Positions 1-9,563 of a stretch of DNA of 64,000 nt are shown one piece after another. Every line of letters starts with the position of its first letter. The first letter of the stretch is position 1. The stretch is from contig OW121854.1 of the NCBI GenBank assembly GCA_933228895.1, forward strand, positions 10,791,131 to 10,855,130. The letters are read 5' to 3'. The DNA is from Platycnemis pennipes. Taxonomy: Eukaryota; Arthropoda; Insecta; Odonata; Platycnemididae. The notes beneath the pieces were generated by a model. That model was given only the letters and a program-made list of their open reading frames with translations, had not been told where the DNA came from and did not search any database. Both the position numbers and the translations under genes were made by a program.

Positions 1-102
1 CTGTTTTAGCATCACCCGATTAAGCCTCTTTTGTAGGGTTGAAGCTGGTTTAATAGAGATCAGATAAGCTCCACCCCATGCAATTATACCATATGTCAAA
101 GA

Positions 103-350
103 TGTAGATTTGGGTGTGTGGCAGGGGGTGGTGACCACTAAGCATGCACTACTTGCAAGCAACTATGAGATGCATTGCTACTATTTCACGGACACGGAAA
201 TAGTAGCAATGCAGGTATAGGGCTTACGTGCAAATATGTGGTTAGTAACTACACGATAATGAAAGGTAGGTAATGACAATGAACTTAGGTGAATGTACGT
301 AGTGCATGATTGATGAAAACACACCCCCTGCCACACACCCTCGAGGTGGC
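103..350. repeat. Inverted pair of LINE 3' tail fragments forming a fold-back
   Basis: The left part carries the reverse form of the LINE 3' signature (GTGTGTGGCAGGGGGTG at about 115-130). The right part carries the forward form (CACCCCCTGCCACACACC at about 320-338). Between them lies a perfect 16-bp inverted repeat, 172-187 against 197-212, with a 9-nt loop. The sequence GTGGTTAGTAACTAC near 239-253 recurs in the variant tail at about 21.97 kb, so both probably come from the same tail subfamily. No RT sequence is attached. Confidence 0.6.
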
Positions 351-1416
351 TCTCAGGGTAGTCGGCAGGTATAAACGGCAAGAAATTCTTTCGATACTGC
401 GGAGCATCCCTGTTGATCCGGAGGTGGAGTAGTCTTTTAGCCATGCTGTGTGAAAACCGGCCAATGGTTGGGGGATACGGTTTCTCGAGTTGGCATGGAT
501 GACATAGTCGTGAAGTGGCCTTCCGGAAAATTTTATGATCAAAGACACTGTTTTCAATGGAGATTTTAACATCATGAAATATCTGAGAGTTGTTAACACA
601 TTTATTGCCCGTGAATTGAACATTGGAGTTAATGGAATTGAGCCAATTCACGAAATGGTCCAATTATCATTCAGTTCCGGTCCAAACGCAGCAAGCATAG
701 TCAATTTAACGGTGGTGGGAGAAAGTGTATTCTATGAGTGGCTGGTCGTTGCTGGAAATGTTGTTGTCCTGCTCAGATCTATAAAAAGGGTCTCAGGCAA
801 GAACGAAGTTTCAGCGGACCACATGGCCAGTCTTCACCTTCGTGGGAAAAATTCAACATTAAACAAGAATTAGTTACCATACATTAGGGGATTTCAAAGC
901 CTCTTCGGTGAGCATACGTGGTTAACAAACTTATTGCAGCACTACATTTGGTGTAATTTATTTAAGCATTAATTCCATTTATTTAAGTGTTTATGTTAGT
1001 CAGAAGTAAAATCCAGGAAAATTTAGGCTAAAATAAAAAAAATTACCTATGGAGGGATTCATATTTACCATTATTATATCATTAAATTAGTAATATTTAA
1101 GTAATTATCGATTAAGGCAAAGAAGGGCCACTCTAGGGAATGCCATGTAGTTCATTTTGATTACTTGCCTTTTTTTTAATCTTTCATTGCGTATTTTATC
1201 TGTTAACGCTTCGTTTGAGGTATGGGCAACTACTCGCGAGTTTAATGCTTAGCATTTCGTAGTAAATAGATTTGGAGTCATGTCAGCTCTTTGACATGTC
1301 AGATTGAACGAGGGCTATCCTCAGTCCTTCTTCTATCTCTGAAGTAGCAGCCCTTTTTTTATAACTGTGTCTCCTGATTCCTGATTTTATGAATCGTCTG
1401 ATACCTAAGTTAAGTA
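351..1416. other. No recognised gene
   Basis: Short open frames exist on both strands (for example 535-873 plus and 285-663 minus), but they overlap each other, have no recognisable domain and partly run into the LINE tail. From about 880 onward the sequence is AT-rich with no feature I can support. Confidence 0.4.
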
Positions 1417-2138
1417 ATCGGATAGCTTTACTGAAGATGTTAGGCACATGTTAAAAACATCAGCGTATTATGCTAGATTCGAACAGATAAATAAGATTAG
1501 ATTGGATTGGCTATTCAGGGAAGGCGACCGACAGCTGAGGTCATTTGCGCCATTTTAGGATAGGAGGGTAATTGGATAAGGGTAGGAGTTTATTGAGGGA
1601 ACGGAGGAAGGGTGGAGAGAAACCCGGCGTCGGCATTAGCCTACCCCTAACGACAGGCGCCAAGGGGACCACGGCTTAACGTCCCATCGGACGGACGGAG
1701 TACTGAACTTGAAATGGCCTCCACTTGGCACTCAAGTGGGGACCGGTTTTCCACTGAAAAATCCGCCACTGCAGGGAATCGAACCCGGGCCCTCGGGATT
1801 GGAGGCCAGTACTCTAGCCACCACACCAACCCGATCCCCAATAAGATTAGAGAGATAAATTGTCGTACCGATAGATTCAAAATCTCATTTTTCCACCGTA
1901 CTATAAGAGAAAAGAATAGGCAGCATAGCAAAGGAATAGGTGGGGGAAATATTTTAGGGTAGTTTGTAGTGCATGATGCATGCATTAACCCCTTAAATAC
2001 TATAGATACTAACAACCTAGTTGCACGATACCCTATAGTTGCTTGTTCGCATGTTAGTAGTGCATGCTTGGTGATCTTCACCCCCTGCCGCATACCCTCG
2101 CGGTGGATTGCAGGGTATCGTGTAATTGTGGATGTAAT
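1417..2138 (+). pseudogene. LINE family A, 5'-truncated copy interrupted by a SINE
   Basis: Plus-strand 3' end of family A. It starts in the last RT-ORF segment (motif DSFTEDVRH.., then Y.ARF.QINKI), is interrupted at 1502-1839, and resumes with the end of the ORF (CRTDRFK.SFF.RTIREKN). The 3' UTR follows, with the CACCCCCTGCC..GGTGG..GCAGGGTATCGTG signature and a short degenerate tail ending near 2138. The 5' two kilobases are missing, as is usual for truncated LINE insertions. It is non-functional. Confidence 0.85.
1502..1839 (-). mobile_element. tRNA-derived SINE with 12-bp target-site duplication
   Basis: Reading the minus strand from 1839, a tRNA-like head contains an A-box-like stretch (TGGTGGCTAGAGTACTGG) and a good B box (GGGTTCGATTCCC), about 30 nt apart. 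A non-tRNA body of about 250 bp follows, including GGGACGTTAAGCC and a pyrimidine-rich 3' part. The element is bounded by AATAAGATTAGA at 1490-1501 and again at 1840-1851, and removing it restores continuous LINE A sequence. The two RNA polymerase III boxes would be its internal promoter. I do not recognise the exact family. The head is not a functional tRNA gene because it lacks a foldable acceptor stem and is followed by the SINE body. Confidence 0.85.
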
Positions 2139-2554
2139 TACCAAGTTCCTTCGTTTCTGCTGTCGACGACTCGGTTAACATTGACGCGTTGCTATTCAGC
2201 ACAAATTATTTTCATTGCGATTGGAGTCCCATGATGCATTGATCAATAGCCTTCCAATCCTTTGATGACCCCTTGGTCAGGAGCAGCCCCACGCTGGCTC
2301 GTCCTGTGGACCGGAAGTGAGGCCTCCCCCAGGGGCATTGAGGGTTCCACGTGCGAAGGTCGAGGGGCGCCCTCTCCCGAGTGGAGGTGGGAGGGTGGGC
2401 TCACGTCCTTGACGGAAATTCGAAAGGAGTTCCCCAGGGCAAGCGGGAACTGATCTGCCGAAGGTTTTGGGCCTTTCAATCGACTATTGCCAGTGGCGGT
2501 GTCGGCCGAAGCTATCGTCGGCGATTCCGACCGCTTGGACCGATTGCCGGTGAA
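2139..2554. other. Unique GC-rich sequence
   Basis: Sequence between two LINE A fragments, clearly more GC-rich around 2260-2550 than its surroundings. Overlapping short frames occur on both strands (2243-2557 minus, 2262-2453 plus) with no recognisable domain. It could be host sequence; no gene call is justified. Confidence 0.3.
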
Positions 2555-3220
2555 CATCTACATCTGCATCTACACGATACCCTGCAAGCCACCGCGATGG
2601 TGTGTGGCAGGGGGTGAAGATCACCAAGCATGCACTACCGACATGCAAACAAGCAACTATAGGGTCTCGTGCAACTATATTGTTAGTATCTATCGTATTT
2701 AAGGGGTTGATACATGCATCATTCACTACAGATTACTCTAAAATATTTCCCCTACCTATCCCTTTGATATGCTGCCTCTTCTGTTCTCTTATAGTACGGG
2801 GGAAAATGCCATTTCGAATCTATCAGAGGACAATCTATCTCTCTAATCTTATTTATCCGGTCGAATCTAGCATAATACGCTGGTGTTTTTAATATGTGCC
2901 TAACACCGTCAGTAAAGCTATCCGATTGAAATTTCTGTAATAGATTTAATCTGTACTTTATCCTACGCTCTGATAATGAATCCCACCCTAATTGTTGAAA
3001 TAATTCTGGTACACTACTAAACCTATCGTAACACCTTTTAACGAACCTAGCTGCACTACGCTGCACACTGTCTAGTTCTCTGATCCAACCCAATTCGTTC
3101 AGTTCCCATACACCTGCTGCATACTCAAGGTGGGGCTTAACTAGTAAAAAGTAACATCGCTCTTTTGTCTCCTCATCACATTTCCCAAGTACTCTTTTTA
3201 TAAATCCTAGCTTTCTCTTG
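2555..3220 (-). pseudogene. LINE family A, 5'-truncated copy
   Basis: The left edge is the reverse 3' tail (CATCTACATCTGCATCTACACGATACCCTGCAAG). The RT C-terminal region follows on the minus strand (VQRSAARFVKRCYDR, ELFQQLGWDSLSERR). It ends abruptly near 3220 in the segment that encodes RKLGFIKRVLGKCDE in intact copies. At about 2815-2835 the usual CGTACGACAAT is replaced by TCAGAGGACAAT, which changes the C-terminal reading to PLIDSKWHF; the neighbouring copy at 3731-6283 has the same private change. Confidence 0.85.
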
Positions 3221-3507
3221 TAAAGGGGGCGAACTGGATGGAGACCCTAAATGATGAGGCACGACGTCAGGTGATTGAATGACCTCAACAACATCTTCAT
3301 GGACACCCTTACGTCCAGCTGAGGGCACTGCGGTCCATTGGCTGCACCCCTTTTGCCACCCTCTCCTCTTTTTTGAGTTGTCTCCCAGACGCACTTCACA
3401 TTTTAAGAGCGATGAATAACTGTACAGTGAAGTGCTACCACTTCATCCTTAATCAATCATAGCAATTAACTATCTTTGTATCCCTCCGAAACTTTCTATC
3501 GCCGTCA
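3221..3507. other. Unique spacer, no recognised gene
   Basis: This separates a truncated LINE A from a LINE C fragment. It has only short overlapping open frames and no repeat signature I recognise. Confidence 0.3.
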
Positions 3508-3726
3508 CAACGTAGGCTGCATTATAGACTTAATCTTCTGGGAAAATTTAAGGAGGCACATTTCATTAATGACGTCAATCAGAGGTATATTTCTGGCTCC
3601 TTCTTATTATGGTAAGCTCGATAATTTTAATAAAATTAAGGAGATAGATTGTGGGACGGACAGGTTTCAAATGTCATTCGTTCCACGTACGATTCGAGAT
3701 CAGAATGTTAGACATCGCATACATCG
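3508..3726 (+). pseudogene. LINE family C, RT C-terminal fragment
   Basis: The plus strand encodes a decayed segment close to the minus-strand element at 22105-22890: KF.EAHFINDVN, YYGKLDN.NKIKEIDC and a terminal PRTIRDQNVRHR. The change of RLDHNHKIREIDC (family B) to DNxNKIKEIDC separates family C from A and B. Both ends are truncated, and it abuts the 3' tail of the next LINE A, which probably inserted into it. Confidence 0.75.
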
Positions 3727-3730
3727 GTTA

Positions 3731-6283
3731 TCTACATCTACATCTACACGATACCCTGCAAGCCACCTCGAGGGTGTGTGGCAGGGGGTGAAGATCACCA
3801 AGCATACACTACTAACATGCAAGCAAGCAACTAAAGGGTCTCATGCAACTAGATCGTTAGTATCTATAGTATTTGAGGGGTTAATACATGCATCATGCAC
3901 TACAGAATACTCTAAGATATTTCCTCTACCTATCCCTTTCCTATGCTGCCTATTCTGTTCTCTTATAGTACGGGGGAAAATGCCATTTCGAATCTATCAG
4001 AGGACAATCTATCTCTCTAATCTTATTTATCTGGTCGAATCTAGCATAATACGCTGGTGTTTTTAATATGTGCCTAACATCTTCAGCAAAGCTATCCGAT
4101 TGAAATTTCTCCAATAGATTTAATCTGGACTTTAACCTACGCTCTGATAATGATTCCCACCCTAATTCTTGTATTAATTCTGATACACTACTCAACCTAT
4201 CGTAACACCTTTTGACGAACCTAGCTGCTCTACGCTGCTCACTGTCTAGTTCTCTCATCAAACCTAATTCATTAGGATCCCATACACTGGCTGCATACTC
4301 AAGGTGGGGCCTAACTAGTGAAAAGTAGCATCGCTCTTTTGTCTTCTCATCACATTTCCCAAGTACTCTTTTTATAAATTCTAGCTTTCTCTTCGCTCGG
4401 CCGCATATTTCCCTTATGTGTCTTCCCCACGATAAATCTTTAGTGATTGTTACACCTAAATATCTTACGGTTTCAACGTTTTCGATCTTCGTGTTATTAA
4501 TTCTATAGGATCGCTCTATCGAATTATTCCTCCTCCAAAAATTGATAGCTACACACTTTTTAAGGTTGAGTTCTAACTGCCATTTGTCGCACCACTCTTG
4601 AATTGCTTCTAAATCCTTGCTAAGTGATTTCGTGTCCTCTTCGTTCGATATACCCCTGTACACCACCGCATCGTCTGCAAAAAGTCTAAGGTTACTACTA
4701 ACTACGGTACCCAAATCGTTTATGTATAAAAGAAATAGAAGCGGACCTACTACGCTACCCTGGGGAACTCCCGATGTGACTTCGATTGTGTCCGACATGA
4801 TACCATCTATGACAACCCTCTGCTCTCGCCCACTTAAGAATTCTTTTACCCAACATACAACGTCTTTATTTATACCAAAACTCTCTAACTTCAAGATTAA
4901 TTTGTCATGAGGAACTTTATCGAAAGCCTTTTTAAAATCTAAAAATATCGCATCAACTTCAGTACTGCTTTCGCCGTGGACTAAAATATCGTGTACGAAT
5001 TAAGCTAATTGTGTCTCGCAGGATCTACCTTTCCGGAACCCATGCTGGCTGTTTATGAGTAATCCCTGACTATCCAAATGCCCCATGATCGAACTGACTA
5101 CTATGTGCTCAAATATCGTACAAGAGATTGACGTGAGTGGAATGGGTCTGTAGTTACTAGGTTCTTCCCTATCACCGCTTTTAAATATTGGTGTAATGTT
5201 AGCTACTTTCCAATCCTTGGGTACTGTGTGGTTCTTTTGTGTTTTATTGAATATTATTTCTAGATAGGGGGCTATTTCAGAAGCTAATGTTTTATATATT
5301 CTGTATTGAATTTGATCGGGACCTGGTAATTTGTTTTTACTTATGCTTTTTAACTGCTGCTCTATTCCGCGACATGAAATGTTTATTTCGGGCATTTGCT
5401 CACTGAAAGTGTTCGGCGGTGGTTCCACTGCGTTTTGTGACGATGAGTTGAATACACTATGGAAGAAGGTGTTTAAAGTATTGGCTTTTTCTACACTGCT
5501 GGTGACTCTGATTCCTTTATCATTTTTAAGTGTGTGCACTGTGGACTTATTTCCCTGAAGCTCTCTCACATATGACCAAAACGCTTTAGGATTGCTATCT
5601 AAATATTCTCCTAACATCTTACTCTTGAAATGTGATAACGCTTGCCGACATGATTTTCTTGCTAATGCTCTCGATTTTTTATAGTTTTGAACTAGCTCAT
5701 TTTTTTCCTCTACCGATAGACCCCGTCCTGCATTTTTCATCTTAGCGTGGCATACCCTTTGTCGCTTTAGTGGTTTCCTAACCTCCGCGTTATACCACCT
5801 TGGCTCTGTATTATCACTATTATATTTACTTGGTATGTATTTATGAACAGCGTTACGGGTGACCTCAAGAAATTCTCTCCACGAATCCTCTGTATTCAAT
5901 CCTTTGCTTTGTTCGCTGAATACATTAAACGCTTCCCTTAATTCCTCTTTCATACCGTCGTAATTTGCCTTGCCCAATAAGTTGGTTTATAATGTCTTTC
6001 AACGCCTACAAACAATTTCGCATGCACTATTTTATGGTCACTAATTCCTGTGTCTGTAACTGTATTTAGAACTCTCTCGGGTATATTTGTTGCTAATAAG
6101 TCTAGAATGTTGTTTCCCCTGGTCGGCTCTGTTACTAGCTGTTGTAAAGAATGTGTCGTAAAGGTGTTCAACAGTGATTCGCAATGTTCCTTATCCTTAC
6201 ATCCTGCAATGAAACTACACGTATTCCAGTCTATCGAGGGGAGATTGAAATCTCCGCCTACTATGATTCCTCTATCATTCTTC
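3731..6283 (-). pseudogene. LINE family A, long decayed copy (endonuclease plus RT), left arm of inverted duplication
   Basis: Minus-strand copy with a 3' tail at 3731-3790. Frames at 3950-4894, 5000-5977 and 5950-6283 together cover the AP-endonuclease C-terminal part (GGDFNLPSIDW, SDHKIV), the linker and the RT with VTSGVPQGSVVGPLLF and LFADDAVVYRG. Defects are an in-frame TAA replacing a Leu codon near 4998, a short deletion with frameshift near 5975, and the replaced C terminus shared with 2555-3220. The 5' edge at about 6283 lies inside the endonuclease. The block 4262-5640 is almost identical, inverted, to 7611-8990, including the same TAA. Confidence 0.9.
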
Positions 6284-6354
6284 CGCTTCGTAATAAGTTC
6301 TTCTTCGTAATTTTTTTCTTCTTTCTCTTCATTCTTCATTCTCTTCATTTGCAT

Positions 6355-6703
6355 TCTTCGTAATAAATATAGAGGTAATATTTAGAGTAGGTCGATAGTA
6401 TTTTTTATTTCCTGCATGTTCAAATCAAAGTGTGACTCGAATTCATTGCTTTTTTTTTGCATGCATGAGTATCTGTGATGAGTATCTGGTGTCGGGTTTT
6501 ATGTCATGCATGATATTCGTGGGTGTGTCCTGCATGATTTGGATTTGGTAGTTTTTTCTTTTTTTTTGCTAATTACTTTTAAAGGTGTGGTATTTTTTTG
6601 TGTTGCTCATTTTTGTTTGTTGTGTCATTGTTCCTGGTGTGGATGCACCCGCTGCCACACACCCTCGAGGTGTCTTGCAGGGTATGCCGTAGATATAGAT
6701 ATA
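6355..6703 (+). repeat. LINE family C 3' UTR and tail
   Basis: The plus-strand 3' end matches in detail the reverse complement of 22105-22390. It includes TAATATTTAGAGTAGG, a run of short T-rich blocks, a GGTGTGGATGCACCCGCTGCC hairpin side, GGTGTCTTGCAGGGTATGCC and a TAGATATAGATATA tail. The terminal microsatellite is AGATAT-like rather than the TGTAGA of A and B. No RT sequence remains attached. Confidence 0.75.
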
Positions 6704-6985
6704 AACATTTCTCGTCTCTTTTCTCTTTTTCCTCTGCGGCCTTAAGAGTATACGCTGCGACATTCTTCCTCGCATCTTCCATTCCCTCTCCCGTTTTACA
6801 CCTCGGGTCCTTTCCTCATCCCGGCCCTCGCCCATCTTCATGGAGGTACAAGTGCAATTCCTTCTTCTTCGGAAATGCTTCTCTCTTGAACTCCTCCCGA
6901 GCCGCTGCTCGGTGTAAGGCTGAAATCGAAAAAATCTGGCCAAAAAATATAATAAGTGGTTTTTTCCGCCCGGACGTTGAAACTT
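6704..6985. other. Unique pyrimidine-rich spacer
   Basis: This lies between a family C tail and a family A tail. Open frames on both strands overlap and extend into the flanking repeats, so none is supported as a gene. Confidence 0.3.
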
Positions 6986-7556
6986 CATCTAAATCTATAG
7001 GATACCCTGCAAGCCACCGCGAGGGTGTGTGGCAGGGGGTGAAGATCACCAAGCATGCACTACCGACATACAAACAAACAACTATATTATTTCATGCAAC
7101 TTGATTGTTAGTATCTATAGTATTTAAGGGGTCAATACATGCATCATGCACTACAGAATACTCGAAAATATTTCCCCTACCTATCCCTTTGCTATGCTGC
7201 CTATCTGTTCTCTTATAGTACGGGGGAAAAATGCCATTTTGAATCTATCGGTACGACAATATATCTCTCTAATCTTATTTATCTGGTCGAATCTAGCATA
7301 ATACGCTGGTTTTTTTTTAAATATGTGCCTAACATCTTCAGTAAAGATATCCGATTGAAATTTCTCTAATAGATTCAATCTGTACTTTAACCTACGCTCT
7401 GATAATGATTCCCACCCTAATTCTTTTATTAATTCTGAAACGCTACTCAACTTAGCGTAACACTTTTTAACGAACCTAGCTGCTCTACGCTGCACACTGT
7501 CTAGTTCTCTGATCAACCCTAATTCTTTAGGATTCCATACACTGGCTGCATACTAT
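6986..7556 (-). pseudogene. LINE family A, 5'-truncated 3' end
   Basis: The 3' tail at 6986-7045 is followed on the minus strand by the RT C terminus (REIYCRTDRFKMAFFPRTIREQ, KELGWESLSERRLKYRLNLLEKFQ, RELDSVQRRAARFVKKCY). It stops at TGGCTGCATACTA, where the oppositely oriented copy at 7562 starts a few bases later. That makes a head-to-head inverted junction. Confidence 0.85.
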
Positions 7557-7561
7557 CTAGC

Positions 7562-9498
7562 TGCTTAGCAAGGAAATCATGTCGGCAAGCGTTATGATGC
7601 AAGCAAGATGATAGGAGAATATTTAGATAGCAATCCTAAAGCGTTTTGGTCATATGTGAGAGAGCTTCAGGGAAATAAGTCCACAGTGCACACACTTAAA
7701 AATGATAAAGGAATCAGAGTCACCAGCAGTGTAGAAAAAGCCAATACTTTAAACACCTTCTTCCATAGTGTATTCAACTCATCGTCACAAAACGCAGTGG
7801 AACCACCGCCGAACACTTTCAGTGAGCAAATGCCCGAAATAAACATTTCATGTCGCGGAATAGAGCAGCAGTTAAAAAGCATAAGTAAAAACAAATTACC
7901 AGGTCCCGATCAAATTCAATACAGAATATATAAAACATTAGCTTCTGAAATAGCCCCCTATCTAGAAATAATATTCAATAAAACACAAAAGAACCACACA
8001 GTACCCAAGGATTGGAAAGTAGCTAACATTACACCAATATTTAAAAGCGGTGATAGGGAAGAACCTAGTAACTACAGACCCATTCCACTCACGTCAATCT
8101 CTTGTACGATATTTGAGCACATAGTAGTCAGTTCGATCATGGGGCATTTGGATAGTCAGGGATTACTCATAAACAGCCAGCATGGGTTCCGGAAAGGTAG
8201 ATCCTGCGAGACACAATTAGCTTAATTCGTACACGATATTTTAGTCCACGGCGAAAGCAGTACTGAAGTTGATGCGATATTTTTAGATTTTAAAAAGGCT
8301 TTCGATAAAGTTCCTCATGACAAATTAATCTTGAAGTTAGAGAGTTTTGGTATAAATAAAGACGTTGTATGTTGGGTAAAAGAATTCTTAAGTGGGCGAG
8401 AGCAGAGGGTTGTCATAGATGGTATCATGTCGGACACAATCGAAGTCACATCGGGAGTTCCCCAGGGTAGCGTAGTAGGTCCGCTTCTATTTCTTTTATA
8501 CATAAACGATTTGGGTACCGTAGTTAGTAGTAACCTTAGACTTTTTGCAGACGATGCGGTGGTGTACAGGGGTATATCGAACGAAGAGGACACGAAATCA
8601 CTTAGCAAGGATTTAGATGCAATTCAAGAGTGGTGCGACAAATGGCAGTTAGAACTCAACCTTAAAAAGTGTGTAGCTATCAATTTTTGGAGGAGGAATA
8701 ATTCGATAGAGCGATCCTATAGAATTAATAACACGAAGATCGAAAACGTTGAAACCGTAAGATATTTAGGTGTAACAATCACTAAAGATTTATCGTGGGG
8801 AAGACACATAAGGGAAATATGCGGCCGAGCGAAGAGAAAGCTAGGATTTATAAAAAGAGTACTTGGGAAATGTGATGAGAAGACAAAAGAGCGATGCTAC
8901 TTTTCACTAGTTAGGCCCCACCTTGAGTATGCAGCCAGTGTATGGGATCCTAATGAATTAGGTTTGATGAGAGAACTAGACAGTGTGCAGCGTAGAGCAG
9001 CTAGGTTCGTCAAAAGGTGTTACGACAGGTTGAGTAGTGTATCAGAATTAATACAAGAATTAGGGTGGGAATCATTATCAGAGCGTAGATTAAAGTTCAG
9101 ATTTAATCTATTGCAGAAATTTCAATCGGATAGCTTTACTGAAGATGTTAGGCACATATTGAAAACACCAGCGTATTATGCTAGATTTGACCAGATAAAT
9201 AAGATTAGAGAGATAGATTGTCGTACAGATAGATTCAAAATGGCATTTTTCCCCCGTACTATAAGAGAACAAAATAGGCAGCATAGGAAAGGGATAGGTA
9301 GGGGAAATATTTTAGAGTATTCTGTAGTGCATGATGCATGTATTAACCCCTCAAATACTATAGATACTAACAATCTAGTTGCATGAGACCCTTTAGTTGC
9401 TTGCTTGCATGCTAGTAGTGAATGCTTGGTGACCTTCACCCCCTGCCACACACCCTCGCGGTGGCTTGCAGGGTATCGTGTAGATGTAGATGTAGATG
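7562..9498 (+). pseudogene. LINE family A, plus-strand copy, right arm of inverted duplication
   Basis: Begins inside the ORF linker region (AGCAAGGAAATCATGTCGGC) and runs through the RT to an intact 3' tail (GTAGATGTAGATGTAGATG). Two frames, 7608-8225 and 8331-9386, are separated by the same TAA nonsense codon (near 8222) as in the minus arm at 3731-6283. RT motifs seen are FKSGDREEPSNYRP, SGVPQGSVVGPLLF, LFADD and W..HI.EICGRAKRKL. From about 9000 to the 3' end it departs from the left arm and resembles the copy at 56895, so it looks mosaic. Confidence 0.9.
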
Positions 9499-9563
9499 CA
9501 TACTCAAGGTGGGGCCTAACTAGTGAAAAATAGCATCGCTCGTTTGTCTTCTCATCACATTTC
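9499..9563 (-). pseudogene. Short LINE A RT fragment abutting an opposite-strand tail
   Basis: Sixty-five bases encode, on the minus strand, the RT segment around CDEKTNERCYFSLVRPHLEYA. It begins directly at the end of the plus-strand LINE tail with no spacer, so the LINE probably inserted into an antisense copy whose other half was lost. Confidence 0.75.

Noticed and set aside
181..663. 160-codon minus-strand frame
   Set aside because: It runs through LINE tail sequence and a hairpin, overlaps other frames and matches no family I know.
1750..1835. Possible tRNA gene on the minus strand (A and B boxes)
   Set aside because: The boxes belong to a SINE head: it has target duplications, a long non-tRNA body and no acceptor-stem pairing.
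4617..4910. Open frame antisense to the LINE A RT (also at 8315-8608 and 57785-58078)
   Set aside because: It is the mirror of the conserved RT catalytic region, recurs wherever the RT does, and has no domain of its own.
5331..5558. Open frame antisense to the LINE A ORF (also at 7667-7894 and 58499-58852)
   Set aside because: It is a shadow of the RT linker region; its conservation follows from the sense strand.
7562..9498. Reading the 3.7-9.5 kb LINE pair as one twin-primed insertion
   Set aside because: Twin priming inverts the 5' part without duplicating it; here the same RT segment is present in both arms.
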